Positions 1-8,928 of a stretch of DNA of 64,000 bases are shown here, piece after piece; the first letter of the stretch is position 1; each line of letters begins with the position of its first letter. The DNA is from Psychrosphaera sp. F3M07 (GTDB lineage Bacteria; Pseudomonadota; Gammaproteobacteria; Enterobacterales; Alteromonadaceae): NCBI RefSeq assembly GCF_018860345.1, contig NZ_JAHKPJ010000020.1, positions 230,550 to 294,549 on the forward strand, given 5' to 3'. A program made the translations under genes and the position numbers. The notes below the pieces were generated by a model, which made no database searches, was not told the origin of the DNA, and saw nothing but the letters and a program-made list of their open reading frames with translations.

Positions 1-804
1 TTGTTTTTTGATTCTGCTGACGTGCCAAGAGTTAAACGTTTGATCAGCGACAACCCTAATGAAGAAAGGGCAAAAGTAGAGTTACAACGTTTTAGCGCTA
101 TGATTGCACTAGCCGACGCTCAAACTTGTCGCCGCCAAGTATTACTTAATTACTTTAATGAATACGACAATCATTCCTGCGGAAACTGCGACATTTGTTT
201 AGACCCGCCAAAGTCATTTGATGGCACCTTGTTAGCACAACAAGCTTTGTCTTGTGTTTATCGCAGTGGACAACAATTTGGTGTAGGTCATGTGATTGAT
301 ATTTTACGTGGCAGCCAAAACTTAAGAATTAAAGATCACGGACACGACAAGTTAAGCACTTATGGTTTAGGTAAAGATCAGAGCCAAGAATACTGGTTAA
401 GTATTATGCGTCAGCTAATCCACCAAGGGTTAGTCGAACAAGATATTAGCCAAGGCAGCCGTTTATTACTGACCGAAAAGTCACGTCCGTACTTAAAAAG
501 CGAAAAGGTTTTACACTTAGCCGTCCCAAGAATTGGTCGTACTCATTTGTATGAGAAACCGAATAAAGTGAATTACGACAAACATTTATTTGCACGCTTA
601 AAAGGCCTCAGAAAAGCCATTGCACAAGAGCACGACGTACCACCATTTGTGGTGTTCTCTGATGCAACTTTGGTGGATATGGCCAATAAGTTACCAACCA
701 ATCCAAGAGCGTTACTTGCGGTGTCAGGCGTAGGTGAAACTAAACTACAAAGATACGGTAACGCGTTTTTGACGGTTATAGAACAGCATTTAGCGAATGG
801 TTAG
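1..804 (+). CDS. recQ: ATP-dependent DNA helicase RecQ, C-terminal part (5' end outside window)
   Basis: This is the C-terminal part of RecQ, the 3'-5' helicase that works in recombination and replication-fork repair. The visible 267 residues start inside the gene, so the helicase core lies upstream of the window. The RecQ zinc site is clear: Cys43, Cys60, Cys63 and Cys66 (C-R-R-Q then C-G-N-C-D-I-C). A winged-helix RQC domain follows (about 75-175), then an HRDC domain (about 190-265) containing P-x-x-V-F-S-D-A-T-L and a helix-hairpin-helix-like G-V-G-E-T-K. The reading frame is open from base 1, and the TTG there is probably an internal Leu codon. The gene ends before a perfect hairpin shared with the convergent cytochrome gene. 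Confidence 0.93.
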   Translation: MFFDSADVPRVKRLISDNPNEERAKVELQRFSAMIALADAQTCRRQVLLNYFNEYDNHSCGNCDICLDPPKSFDGTLLAQQALSCVYRSGQQFGVGHVIDILRGSQNLRIKDHGHDKLSTYGLGKDQSQEYWLSIMRQLIHQGLVEQDISQGSRLLLTEKSRPYLKSEKVLHLAVPRIGRTHLYEKPNKVNYDKHLFARLKGLRKAIAQEHDVPPFVVFSDATLVDMANKLPTNPRALLAVSGVGETKLQRYGNAFLTVIEQHLANG

Positions 805-850
805 TTTGTTATATTAGCAATGCTTGACGCTTATTAATCGTAGATACAAA

Positions 851-883
851 AATGCGATTTCAATATTGAATTGAAATCGCATT
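851..883. terminator. Bidirectional stem-loop between recQ and the cytochrome c gene
   Basis: There is a perfect 14-bp inverted repeat (851-864 with 870-883) around a 5-nt loop, lying between two convergent genes. A-rich DNA precedes it and a short T-rich stretch follows it. It therefore looks like a shared terminator, although the U-tract is modest on both strands. Confidence 0.6.
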
Positions 884-916
884 GTTTAACATGATTAAGT
901 TAAATCGGCTTTTTAC

Positions 917-1219
917 TTACTTTAATGACGCAAAATAAGCAGATACGTTTTTAATATCTTCTTCTGACAAAGGCATGGCCATCGCAGACATCACTGGATC
1001 TTTTCGAGCACCAGATTTAAAGTCTCTTAATTGTTTTTCTAAATAAGCTACTTTCTGTCCTGCTAGATTTGGATACATAGGGATCATGCTGATACCGTTG
1101 GCACCATGACAAGCTGCACACGTGGCAGACTTAGCTTTACCAGCTGCAATATCAGCGGCATTTGCATTAAATGCAACTGATGCAAAAAGCATGGTGGAAA
1201 GTGCTATTATTTTTTTCAT
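917..1219 (-). CDS. Periplasmic class I cytochrome c (c553/c4-like, single heme)
   Basis: A small exported electron carrier of 100 aa. A Sec signal peptide covers residues 1 to about 21 and ends A-N-A-A. The heme attachment motif C-A-A-C-H is at 34-38. A conserved M-Y-P-N-L-A-G-Q segment is near 48-55, and Met82 (M-P-L-S) is the likely distal heme ligand. Mature length of about 79 residues fits single-domain cytochromes of the c553 or half-c4 type. It stands alone with no oxidase gene beside it, so its partners cannot be told from the window. Confidence 0.88.
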   Translation of the reverse strand: MKKIIALSTMLFASVAFNANAADIAAGKAKSATCAACHGANGISMIPMYPNLAGQKVAYLEKQLRDFKSGARKDPVMSAMAMPLSEEDIKNVSAYFASLK

Positions 1220-1235
1220 ATGGACTCCAATAGAA

Positions 1236-1334
1236 AATATAAGATTGAATTTTTTACCTACTGATTAATAACTTAGCATTAATTGGTAAAATGTCGAATA
1301 AGGAAATGGGGTCACAGTTAGTTAATCTTATATT
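1236..1334. repeat. Spaced 11-bp inverted repeat in the cytochrome c / selO intergenic region
   Basis: AATATAAGATT at 1236-1246 is matched exactly by AATCTTATATT at 1324-1334. The region lies between two divergently transcribed genes. The arms are 77 bp apart, so this is more likely a pair of related protein sites than a hairpin, or it is chance in AT-rich DNA. Confidence 0.25.
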
Positions 1335-1366
1335 TATTAATATATATCAATTTATACGGCGAAATT

Positions 1367-2851
1367 ATGTCTTCTACAGATGGTAAACAATCAGATCAAA
1401 TACAGCTAAACCTAAAACATAGCTACGCTGAACAACTTTCAGAGATGGCCGCATTTATTACGCCAACGCCAATGCCCGATGCAAGTTGGATAGTAACCAG
1501 TCCCGACGTGGCTGAATTATTGGAATTACCTGACTCTGTTTTCACCGACAGTCATTACCTAGACTGGTTTAGTGGCAATGCAACCTTATCCAATGCCAAA
1601 CCGTTAGCGCAAAAATACACAGGCCATCAATTTGGTCATTACAATCCCGACTTAGGTGATGGTAGAGGATTATTATTGGGTGAATTGCAAAGCTCCTCGG
1701 GCAGTTGGGATATTCACGTTAAAGGTGCAGGGCAAACCCCATTTTCACGATTTGGTGATGGTAGAGCTGTATTACGCAGCAGCGTTAGAGAGTTTTTAGC
1801 GTCGGAGGCCTTGTTCCATTTAGGTATACCAACTAGTCGTGCGTTAGGTGTATTTAAAACATCTGAAGCCATTCAACGTGAAACAACCGAACAAGGTGCA
1901 GTGTTAATTCGTATTTGCCAAAGTCATATTCGTTTTGGTCATTTTGAATATGCCTTTTACCAAAACAACACCGAGTTATTAGAAACATTGGTGGAATATA
2001 CTCATAGTCATGTTTTACAACTGGCTACTGACGTCCATTTAACTATTCAAGACAAAACATTGGCAATGTATAAAGCAGTGATCAGCTCCACCGCTGAGTT
2101 AGTAGCAAAATGGCAAGCGTTTGGTTTTTGTCACGGAGTAATGAATACCGACAACATGTCTATTTTGGGCATTACTTTTGACTTTGGGCCTTATGGATTT
2201 TTAGATGAATTTGATTCTAAACACATCTGTAATCATTCGGATCACTCGGGGCGTTATGCTTTTGATGAACAACCTGGCGTTGCGCTCTGGAACTTAAATG
2301 CCTTAGGTCATGCGTTGTCTCCTTTATTAACGAAAGATCAATTAGCCGAGTGTTTGTCGCAATTTGAACCTACATTAGTCAAAGCCTATTCGGCGCTTAT
2401 GCGCCAAAAACTAGGTTTAACGCAAAACGACAAAGGCGATCAAGTGTTATTAGGAGAGTGGTTAACCTTGTTGCAACAAGATAAACGTGATTACACGAAT
2501 TCATGGCGTTTATTATCAAACTTTAATGGTAATGATGACGTGTTCATTGATCACTTTATTGACCGAGAAGCCGCCAGTAAATGGCTGACAAAATACAAAC
2601 GCCGGTTACTAATTGAAAAAGACGATACCCAAACTCGTCTACAAAAAATGCGCGCAGTTAACCCTAAATATATATTACGAAATTACTTAGCCCAACAAGC
2701 CATTAAAGCAGCAGAAGCGGGTGATAACTCAGAGCTAGAGAGATTATTTGAAGTGCTAAAACAGCCTTTTGATGAGCAACCAGAGTTTGAACAATACGCC
2801 CAAACGCCACCTGATTGGTCAAAAGACTTATCGATAAGTTGCAGCAGTTAA
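1367..2851 (+). CDS. selO: Protein adenylyltransferase SelO (YdiU family)
   Basis: A full-length SelO/YdiU pseudokinase-fold enzyme (494 aa; the E. coli protein is about 480). The family transfers AMP from ATP to Ser/Thr/Tyr of target proteins and is linked to redox stress. Visible family motifs are G-D-G-R-G-L-L-L-G-E, K-G-A-G-Q-T-P-F-S-R-F-G-D-G-R-A, H-G-V-M-N-T-D-N-M and D-F-G-P-Y-G-F-L-D. The C-terminus ends I-S-C-S-S, so a cysteine sits third from the end, where animal SelO carries selenocysteine. The gene is monocistronic and divergent from the cytochrome gene. No strong Shine-Dalgarno (SD) sequence precedes the ATG. Confidence 0.95.
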   Translation: MSSTDGKQSDQIQLNLKHSYAEQLSEMAAFITPTPMPDASWIVTSPDVAELLELPDSVFTDSHYLDWFSGNATLSNAKPLAQKYTGHQFGHYNPDLGDGRGLLLGELQSSSGSWDIHVKGAGQTPFSRFGDGRAVLRSSVREFLASEALFHLGIPTSRALGVFKTSEAIQRETTEQGAVLIRICQSHIRFGHFEYAFYQNNTELLETLVEYTHSHVLQLATDVHLTIQDKTLAMYKAVISSTAELVAKWQAFGFCHGVMNTDNMSILGITFDFGPYGFLDEFDSKHICNHSDHSGRYAFDEQPGVALWNLNALGHALSPLLTKDQLAECLSQFEPTLVKAYSALMRQKLGLTQNDKGDQVLLGEWLTLLQQDKRDYTNSWRLLSNFNGNDDVFIDHFIDREAASKWLTKYKRRLLIEKDDTQTRLQKMRAVNPKYILRNYLAQQAIKAAEAGDNSELERLFEVLKQPFDEQPEFEQYAQTPPDWSKDLSISCSS

Positions 2852-2973
2852 TTTGTATAAAAATAATTACAATGAGTTAATTCACAATTTGTAGAGAACT
2901 TGCCATTTAGCTCAGTTACGTTAATGTAAAAACTTAACTAATTGATAATATTGTGTAATTTAAAGGATTATAT

Positions 2974-3480
2974 ATGTCTAGATGGATACTTTTAAGTTTG
3001 TTACTACTACTTATTTTTATTGCTGGCTGTTCAAGCGACAAAGACGAACCTGAAGTAGTTATAACGTCGCCTTTATTTGGCGAATGGGTTTCAAGTTGTA
3101 ATAGTGATGATACTGATCCTGAAGATGAAGAGTCTTCAATTAGTCGTTTTACCTTCACCGACACTAACGTAACTATTACAGAAAGTATTTATTCAGGCTT
3201 GGCTTGTGAACGCCTTCTTATTGAGTTTACTTTATTAGGTACTTATAAAATTGGGGAGTTGGTATCAACTCCTGCACGCATTGATGCCACAAAGGTAGAT
3301 TTAATGTTAACTGAGGGCTCAGATACCTTTGGCAATCAATATGATGATTATGACACTTCCTTTTTACAGCTGTTCGTTATTGAAGGGACTTACCTTTATA
3401 TGGGCGATAATTTAGGTGAAGAAGAAAGTATTAGGCCACAAGAGATTGATTTTAGTACTTGGTTAGAGAAAGTAGAATAG
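2974..3480 (+). CDS. Hypothetical lipoprotein
   Basis: 168 aa, family not recognised. A lipoprotein signal peptide (very Leu-rich, residues 1-18) ends in I-A-G-C with the lipidated Cys19. Acidic residues follow, including an Asp/Glu-rich stretch near 45-55. The mature part looks like a small beta-rich domain (G-E-W-V-S-S-C near 37 and a repeated T-I/V-T pattern). That resembles lipocalin-like lipoproteins, but I cannot assign a family. AAGGA six bases before the ATG supports the start. Confidence 0.75.
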   Translation: MSRWILLSLLLLLIFIAGCSSDKDEPEVVITSPLFGEWVSSCNSDDTDPEDEESSISRFTFTDTNVTITESIYSGLACERLLIEFTLLGTYKIGELVSTPARIDATKVDLMLTEGSDTFGNQYDDYDTSFLQLFVIEGTYLYMGDNLGEEESIRPQEIDFSTWLEKVE

Positions 3481-3555
3481 CGATATTATCGACTTAAACA
3501 ACATCTACTTTAGTGAGCAATCGGAGGGATACCTCCTATTAATGTTCCACTACCG

Positions 3556-4452
3556 TTAACTCGCAAACCCTTCTGGCATATTAGTTTCGTGACCATTAAC
3601 AGATAATTTTTTAATGATTTCCGCTCTGCTTGGATACTGCTTAATTAACTCATCGGCTAATCCTGCCTCAAAACAGGTGCCAGTGAAACCCGGTGCCATA
3701 GTGCAACCAAATAAGGCATATCGGCCACCGTCATTTAAACAGCCAGCTTGCCATACACCTGCAGGAATAACGTATTGAATATGTTGTCCTGCCATTGGGT
3801 TTGTGCCCATTAATACTTCTTCCGTTTTACCATCTGGATACAATAAATAAAGCGTAAATGGGTCGCCGTTATACGCGTGCCACACCTCATCAAAATCAAG
3901 TTTATGAAAACACGATAAACTTTCGGGTTCGTTAGCATACAAACCTATCATAGCGGTGCCTGCAGGTTCGCCATTGTTATTTTCTTGATTAGAACGCCAT
4001 GTACTTTTAAACAAGGTGCCCTCTACAGGTAAACGCTCAAAACGATAATGGCGCAACATAGCGACGGTATCTGGATGAATTGGTTTTTGATTAAATCGGC
4101 TGACATCAACAACGTCGATAATGGCATTGGTATTTAATGCACCATACAAGTGTGGGAAAGACTCAGTTTTAAAAAAGTTGCTGGCGGAATCATCACAATT
4201 ACTAAAGTCACCATCCGCCCCCTCGTATACCAGTTCGGATTTCAGCAGGCTAATATCAATCACCAGTAATTTTAAGTCCGTTACACCAGGGTAAAACCTA
4301 TCAACCACTTCGCTGACTTGATGGGAACGGCATAAATGCATAAACCCTTCGGCTTTTACGCTTGGATGTTCATACTCAGTCTGTTGCAAGATTTCAGCGA
4401 CTAAAATGGGCGAAGCAATACAAAAAACACAAGTGTCTTTGGTGTGAGCCAT
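3556..4452 (-). CDS. DUF952 - DUF985 (cupin_5) fusion protein
   Basis: Two small domains are fused in one 298-residue cytoplasmic protein. Residues 1 to about 120 match the DUF952 pattern (G-F-M-H-L-C, L-L-V-I-D-I, a V-Y-E-G-A-D-G segment, F-P-H-L-Y-G-A-L). Residues about 125-285 match the DUF985 cupin (G-T-A-M-I-G-L-Y, H-K-L-D-F-D-E-V-W-H, P-A-G-V-W-Q-A-G, F-G-C-T-M-A-P-G-F). Both families normally occur as separate proteins. Cupin His/Glu residues suggest a small-molecule or metal pocket, but the function is unknown. AGGA six bases before the ATG supports the start. Confidence 0.8.
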   Translation of the reverse strand: MAHTKDTCVFCIASPILVAEILQQTEYEHPSVKAEGFMHLCRSHQVSEVVDRFYPGVTDLKLLVIDISLLKSELVYEGADGDFSNCDDSASNFFKTESFPHLYGALNTNAIIDVVDVSRFNQKPIHPDTVAMLRHYRFERLPVEGTLFKSTWRSNQENNNGEPAGTAMIGLYANEPESLSCFHKLDFDEVWHAYNGDPFTLYLLYPDGKTEEVLMGTNPMAGQHIQYVIPAGVWQAGCLNDGGRYALFGCTMAPGFTGTCFEAGLADELIKQYPSRAEIIKKLSVNGHETNMPEGFAS

Positions 4453-4754
4453 GAAAATTCCTGTTGGTTAGTGCGATGGATTCGAGCCGTATTATGCCGT
4501 TTAGGTGCGCCAATTTACAGTGATTATAAGGGTATTTCTCTACTCATGTAGGTTGGTTACAACTGCCCTTTAAAACTCTTTTTTCTAATAAAACGTTAAT
4601 TTACTAACTTGTAGTCATGTATCTGAGTTCTGTTGCAGATAACCTAAGACTAATCACTGTGTGTTCGTATTTCAGCTCATTTATAATACCCCCGAAAAAC
4701 ATGACTCATAAAACAAACGAGTAAGTACAAAAAATTAATAGGATAAGCAGTAAT
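4453..4754. other. Intergenic region upstream of the TonB-dependent receptor
   Basis: About 300 bp between divergent genes, with no convincing coding frame. A TATAAT hexamer at 4682-4687 could be a -10 element for the receptor, but no good -35 element lies at the right spacing. I looked for a cobalamin-type riboswitch and for Fur-like or Zur-like palindromes and found none I would defend. Confidence 0.3.
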
Positions 4755-6770
4755 ATGGGAAGGTTAGTTTTAGCCACAATTGGCATTTTATATGGCGCGG
4801 CTGTGCATGCAAATATTGAAAAAATCACCGTATATGGTCATAGAGCAGGTTTAATCGGCGATTCGATTAGTGCTTCAAGTGGTATTATTGGTCAAGGGGA
4901 AATACAAGAACGTCCAATGTTAAGAAGTACTGAAATGCTTGAGTTAATTCCTGGGATGGCTGTGACTCAACATAGTGGTTCAGGTAAAGCTAATCAGTAC
5001 TTTATTCGTGGTTTTAACCTAGATCACGGCACTGACTTCGCCACCAATATCGACGGCATGCCAATCAATATGCGCAGTCATGGTCACGGACAAGGTTATA
5101 CAGATCTTAACTTTATTATCCCAGAAACCATTTCTACCATCAGCTATGCAAAAGGCTCGTATGACGCAAGCCAAGGCGACTTTTCTACAGCCGGCAGTGC
5201 TAACTTCTTTATTGCCAATGATTTACAACATCAACAAGTTGAATTGAGCTTAGGTGAAAACAATTACTTCAGAGGTGTCGCTTTAGGTGCTGCACAGTTA
5301 AGTGATGGCAAGTTAATTGGTGCAACTGAATGGCAAACGTATTCGGGCCCTTGGGACAATGTTGATGAAGACGTGAACAAAAAGAACGCATTATTACGTT
5401 ATGTAACGAATATGCAAAACGGAAACTTATCTGTAACGGCCATGGCTTATGACAATACGTGGAACTCAGCGGATCAAATACCGCAGCGTGCAGTAGACCA
5501 AGGTTTAATCTCTGAATTAGGGTCATTAGATACATCGTTAGGTGGTAGTTCAAGTCGTTATAGTTTGTCGGCCAATTGGCAAGGCAATAACCTACAAGCT
5601 AATGCTTATGTAATTAATTACGATTTAAACTTGTTCTCAAACTTTTCATATTTTTTAAATGATCCGATTAATGGTGATCAATTTAATCAACAGGATAGTC
5701 GTACCATTTCCGGTGCGGCATTAAGTTATCAGTTTGATAGTCATGGATTCTCAATCCCCGTTCAGCACAAGGTGGGATTACAACTGCGTCATGACAACAT
5801 AGACAATGTTGGATTATATAATACCAAAGAAACGGTTTATGTAAGCACCGTTCGCCAAGATGCGTTAACTGAAACCAGTTATTCAAGTTATTGGCAATCT
5901 AACTTAACCTTTAATAACAAATTAGAAGCAACGGTTGGTGTCAGGTATGACTACATTGACGCTGATGTAAATAGTGATATTGCAGCAAATTCAGGTTCAG
6001 CCAATGATGACCAAATTAGCTTTAAAGCTAGCCTTAACTATCTAATAAATGACTCGTTAGCAGCTTATGCTAATTGGGGTGAATCGTTTCATTCTAATGA
6101 TGCACGTGGGGCAACTATCTCTATTGATCCTGCTACGTTAACTCCAGCAGAAACCGTTGATTTATTAGTGAAAAGTGAAGGTGCTGAAATTGGTCTGCGT
6201 TATTCTGATAAACAAAACTTCAATCTATCTGCCGCTTTATGGTGGTTAGAGCTTGAGTCAGAATTGTTGTTTATTGGGGACGCTGGTAATACGGAAGCCA
6301 GTGATGCGTCCAAACGTTATGGTATCGAAGTGAGTGCGTACTATTGGTTAAATGACAGTATTAGCATAGATGCAGAAGCGTCATTTACCCATTCAAGACT
6401 AGATATTAACGATGTGAACGACCACATTGAAGGTGCGGTTCCAGTAGTTGCGAGCACAGGTGTGAATTGGCATGTTAACGATAACTGGCAATCATCTTTA
6501 CGATTACGCCATATCGGTAAACGTACATTAACGGCAGATAACGAACAGCGTTCAGACCCGTTAACGGTATTAAATACTATGTTCAGTTATTCGCAAACTC
6601 ATTGGAAAGTAAGTTTTGAATTATTGAACTTGCTGGACAGTGATGATCATGACATTGATTATTATTATGAATCTCGTTTACCGGGTGAAATCAGTGAAGG
6701 TGTTGAAGACAATCACTTCCACCCAATTGAACCAAGAACGGCAAGATTAAGTTTAAGTCTATTGTTTTAA
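4755..6770 (+). CDS. TonB-dependent outer membrane receptor
   Basis: An outer-membrane gated channel of 671 aa, driven by TonB-ExbBD. A signal peptide ends near residue 19 (V-H-A). A TonB-box-like I-T-V-Y-G (about 24-28) follows, then the plug domain with Y-F-I-R-G-F-N-L-D-H-G-T-D-F and N-I-D-G-M-P-I-N. The rest is an alternating beta-barrel ending in an aromatic-terminated strand (L-S-L-S-L-L-F). Two histidine-rich loops (R-S-H-G-H-G-Q-G-Y in the plug, D-D-H-D-I-D-Y and D-N-H-F-H near the end) suggest a metal or metal-chelate ligand; that is inference only. No permease or binding protein is adjacent. Confidence 0.9.
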   Translation: MGRLVLATIGILYGAAVHANIEKITVYGHRAGLIGDSISASSGIIGQGEIQERPMLRSTEMLELIPGMAVTQHSGSGKANQYFIRGFNLDHGTDFATNIDGMPINMRSHGHGQGYTDLNFIIPETISTISYAKGSYDASQGDFSTAGSANFFIANDLQHQQVELSLGENNYFRGVALGAAQLSDGKLIGATEWQTYSGPWDNVDEDVNKKNALLRYVTNMQNGNLSVTAMAYDNTWNSADQIPQRAVDQGLISELGSLDTSLGGSSSRYSLSANWQGNNLQANAYVINYDLNLFSNFSYFLNDPINGDQFNQQDSRTISGAALSYQFDSHGFSIPVQHKVGLQLRHDNIDNVGLYNTKETVYVSTVRQDALTETSYSSYWQSNLTFNNKLEATVGVRYDYIDADVNSDIAANSGSANDDQISFKASLNYLINDSLAAYANWGESFHSNDARGATISIDPATLTPAETVDLLVKSEGAEIGLRYSDKQNFNLSAALWWLELESELLFIGDAGNTEASDASKRYGIEVSAYYWLNDSISIDAEASFTHSRLDINDVNDHIEGAVPVVASTGVNWHVNDNWQSSLRLRHIGKRTLTADNEQRSDPLTVLNTMFSYSQTHWKVSFELLNLLDSDDHDIDYYYESRLPGEISEGVEDNHFHPIEPRTARLSLSLLF

Positions 6771-6797
6771 TTAGAATTTAATAATAACTCAATGAAT

Positions 6798-6827
6798 AAA
6801 CGGTAAGCCTTATAGCTTACCGTTTTT
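6798..6827 (+). terminator. Rho-independent terminator after the TonB receptor
   Basis: An 11-bp perfect stem (6798-6808 with 6815-6825) with a 6-nt loop, followed by T residues on the + strand. It separates the receptor from the convergent NTF2-like gene and may serve both. Confidence 0.8.
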
Positions 6828-6856
6828 GCTTTACGGCTAAGGAACATTAACCCTCG

Positions 6857-7246
6857 TTATTGCATAGCTGCATTGACTGGAGCACTATCAACAAACTGCT
6901 CAAACTTAATAATTTTGCTATTTTCTAATGTCCAAAGATGAGCAACTCGGGCGTTAAATGACCTTCCTGTATTATTAAACACACCAGAATAAGTGCCATA
7001 AGCAAATACCTTATTACCCTCAGCAACATAATCTTCAACGACAAATTTATAATCGGTCCATTCAGTTGCTAAGCGGTGAAATACATGTTTGGATATTTGT
7101 TCAAATCCAATATACGTCCCGGCCAATGGGAAGCCGTCGGCTTCTTTCCACTTTACCTTGTCAGACAAATATTTCTCTAAGTTTCGTCCATTCTCTTCTG
7201 ACGAAGCACCTTCATAAGTACTTTTGATAATTTCAAGGTTGGTCAT
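6857..7246 (-). CDS. NTF2-like / SnoaL-like protein
   Basis: A small cone-shaped NTF2-fold protein, 129 aa from the chosen ATG. Typical features are the N-terminal helix (I-I-K-S-T-Y-E-G), W-K-E-A-D-G-F-P-L-A-G-T-Y-I-G in the middle, and the strand pair F-A-Y-G-T-Y-S-G-V-F and F-N-A-R-V-A-H-L-W. The group includes SnoaL-type cyclases, isomerases and binding proteins, so the reaction is not predictable. A longer frame reaches 7276, but only the ATG at 7246 has an SD (AAGG about 7 bases upstream). It lies just downstream of the DsbA-like gene on the same strand and may be in one transcript with it. Confidence 0.75.
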   Translation of the reverse strand: MTNLEIIKSTYEGASSEENGRNLEKYLSDKVKWKEADGFPLAGTYIGFEQISKHVFHRLATEWTDYKFVVEDYVAEGNKVFAYGTYSGVFNNTGRSFNARVAHLWTLENSKIIKFEQFVDSAPVNAAMQ

Positions 7247-7342
7247 AATTACCTTATCTCCGTTTACGTCCAGCATTTTTATAAATTCATTACTTGTTTA
7301 AGCATAACTGATAGCGCCTCGAGTACTTAGGTGACTCAGTCG

Positions 7343-7960
7343 CTATAAATTTTCTATCAGTTTTTGCCAATGTATTGCATTACCGTAAAAGTCAGAATGG
7401 GCGAGTCGGCTTAATTTCCCTTCACTTTCCATGATAAATGTTGGGAACCCTTGAACTGACCATTGCTTCATTAACTTTTGACTTTTTTCAATGTTAGCCA
7501 TTGCATTAACCTCTTCGGTTTTCATTAAATCAAACCAATTATCTTTTTTTGCACCAAGACCAACTGCAATCTCAGATAAAACTACAGGGTCACTGGAATC
7601 AAGTGCAGATTGATAATGCGCCTGTTGAATCGCTTTTAGCATCACAAAACCTTGATTATAATATTGCTCCATAACCCAAATTGCTTGTGCTGTAATGTAT
7701 GAATCAAATATCAAAGGTGTTGCATTTTTAAGTCGATCGTAATATTCAGCTGTGAATTCTTGACCTGTCATTTCAGCAATTCGTTTATCGTTCGTTATTG
7801 CCATATTTCTAAAAGAGACGTCCATCTCACGCCTTTGTACCATTCCTCCAGGGTGCATCACTAATTTTACATTTTGTGCTGAGTTCGCAATATCAGCCAG
7901 AGGTGTGGCGCCGTAACACCAGCCACACATAGGGTCAAAAAAGTAATGAATGGTTACCAT
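7343..7960 (-). CDS. DsbA-family thioredoxin-fold protein (FrnE-like, cytoplasmic)
   Basis: A 205-aa protein with the DsbA/FrnE arrangement: F-F-D-P-M-C-G-W-C-Y at 7-16 gives the redox pair Cys12/Cys15, an alpha-helical insert follows, and a cis-Pro segment V-Q-G-F-P-T-F lies near 171. There is no signal peptide, so it should act in the cytoplasm as a thiol oxidoreductase or disulfide isomerase, unlike periplasmic DsbA. Its start overlaps the end of the upstream beta-lactamase-fold gene by 7 bp, indicating translational coupling. Confidence 0.85.
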   Translation of the reverse strand: MVTIHYFFDPMCGWCYGATPLADIANSAQNVKLVMHPGGMVQRREMDVSFRNMAITNDKRIAEMTGQEFTAEYYDRLKNATPLIFDSYITAQAIWVMEQYYNQGFVMLKAIQQAHYQSALDSSDPVVLSEIAVGLGAKKDNWFDLMKTEEVNAMANIEKSQKLMKQWSVQGFPTFIMESEGKLSRLAHSDFYGNAIHWQKLIENL

Positions 7961-8820
7961 TTCATCTCTCCCATGTGAACTTTAGCGCCTATGTTTAATG
8001 CAAGTGCAAATTGTGAGTTTGGAAAAGCAACTGTCATTTTGTCAATTAGTGCTTTCGAGTGTTGGCTATTTTTCTTTTCTTCAATAAATGTGTTCAAGTA
8101 TGAAATTGTGTAGTTAATATTATTAACATCAAGATTTGTATCTTGTTGCATATGACCAGGTACCACTATTTGTGGAGCAAGGTTTTGCATTTGTGTTAAC
8201 TGTGTTAACCAAGCGTCTAATTTGTCTTGCGTTTGAGTATCGGCTGTCCAAACATGTACCCCGCCAAACACGGCAATATTACCTACTAATGCCTTTTTAG
8301 ATGGGATCCAAAGGTAAGGTCTATGGGCTAATAAGCCGCTGGTTCCTTTAATTTCAATTTTATAACCATCTACCGTCAATTCAGTTTGCTTGATTGCTTT
8401 TGGTAATAATGGATTTTTTGGTGCATTTGCGCCCATTTTTGGTCCCCAAAAAGCAAGTTTACCTTCCATCTTTTTTTCTATCACTTTAGCAACAGCTGGT
8501 GTGGTTAATACTTGGGCTTCAGGAAACAACTTTTGTAATGTTTCAGCACCAAAATAAAAGTCGGGATCTGCTTGGCTAATAAAGATTGTGGTTAGTTTTT
8601 TACCAGAATCTAATACGTTTGCGGCAATGCGTAACGCGTCTGCTTTGGTAAATCCAGCGTCGATTACTAATGCTTCGGTTTCACCATATACTAAGGTTGA
8701 GTTGACATGAAAGCTGTTGCTGTCTGCATTAATTACTTTTAGGGTTAATGGGGTTTTATTCGCTGCATATAATGATGTGGTTAATAACAGTGAAGTTATC
8801 AGTAAAATTACTTTTTTCAT
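7954..8820 (-). CDS. Secreted metallo-beta-lactamase-fold protein with degenerate metal motif
   Basis: 288 aa from the chosen ATG, with a Sec signal peptide (residues 1-20, ending L-Y-A-A-N). The MBL fold is visible: N-S-T-L-V-Y-G, A-L-V-I-D-A-G-F-T and the late P-G-H at 221-223. The hallmark H-x-H-x-D-H loop is altered: where relatives read T-H-A-H-P-D-H-Y-F-G, this protein reads S-Q-A-D-P-D-F-Y-F-G (residues 82-91). All three motif histidines are gone and only Asp87 stays. It is probably not a classical dizinc hydrolase. A longer frame reaches 8892, but the ATG at 8820 has AAAGAGA upstream and begins a proper signal peptide. It is divergent from a LysR gene. Confidence 0.85.
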   Translation of the reverse strand: MKKVILLITSLLLTTSLYAANKTPLTLKVINADSNSFHVNSTLVYGETEALVIDAGFTKADALRIAANVLDSGKKLTTIFISQADPDFYFGAETLQKLFPEAQVLTTPAVAKVIEKKMEGKLAFWGPKMGANAPKNPLLPKAIKQTELTVDGYKIEIKGTSGLLAHRPYLWIPSKKALVGNIAVFGGVHVWTADTQTQDKLDAWLTQLTQMQNLAPQIVVPGHMQQDTNLDVNNINYTISYLNTFIEEKKNSQHSKALIDKMTVAFPNSQFALALNIGAKVHMGEMKW

Positions 8821-8928
8821 TTTGGATCTCTTTGTGTCTATGATTAATGTGGGGCAATAATAGGCAATTGATTTGAACGAATAAATACACAATAATGCAC
8901 ATCATTGTTTCATATATCGGACAAGTTA

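Noticed and set aside
2934-3164. 76-codon minus-strand frame over the start of the lipoprotein gene
   Set aside because: It overlaps a gene with a good SD and lipobox, has no SD itself, and has a Ser-rich shadow composition.
4453-4754. Riboswitch upstream of the TonB receptor
   Set aside because: I saw no conserved cobalamin, TPP or similar core sequence and no convincing multi-stem fold.
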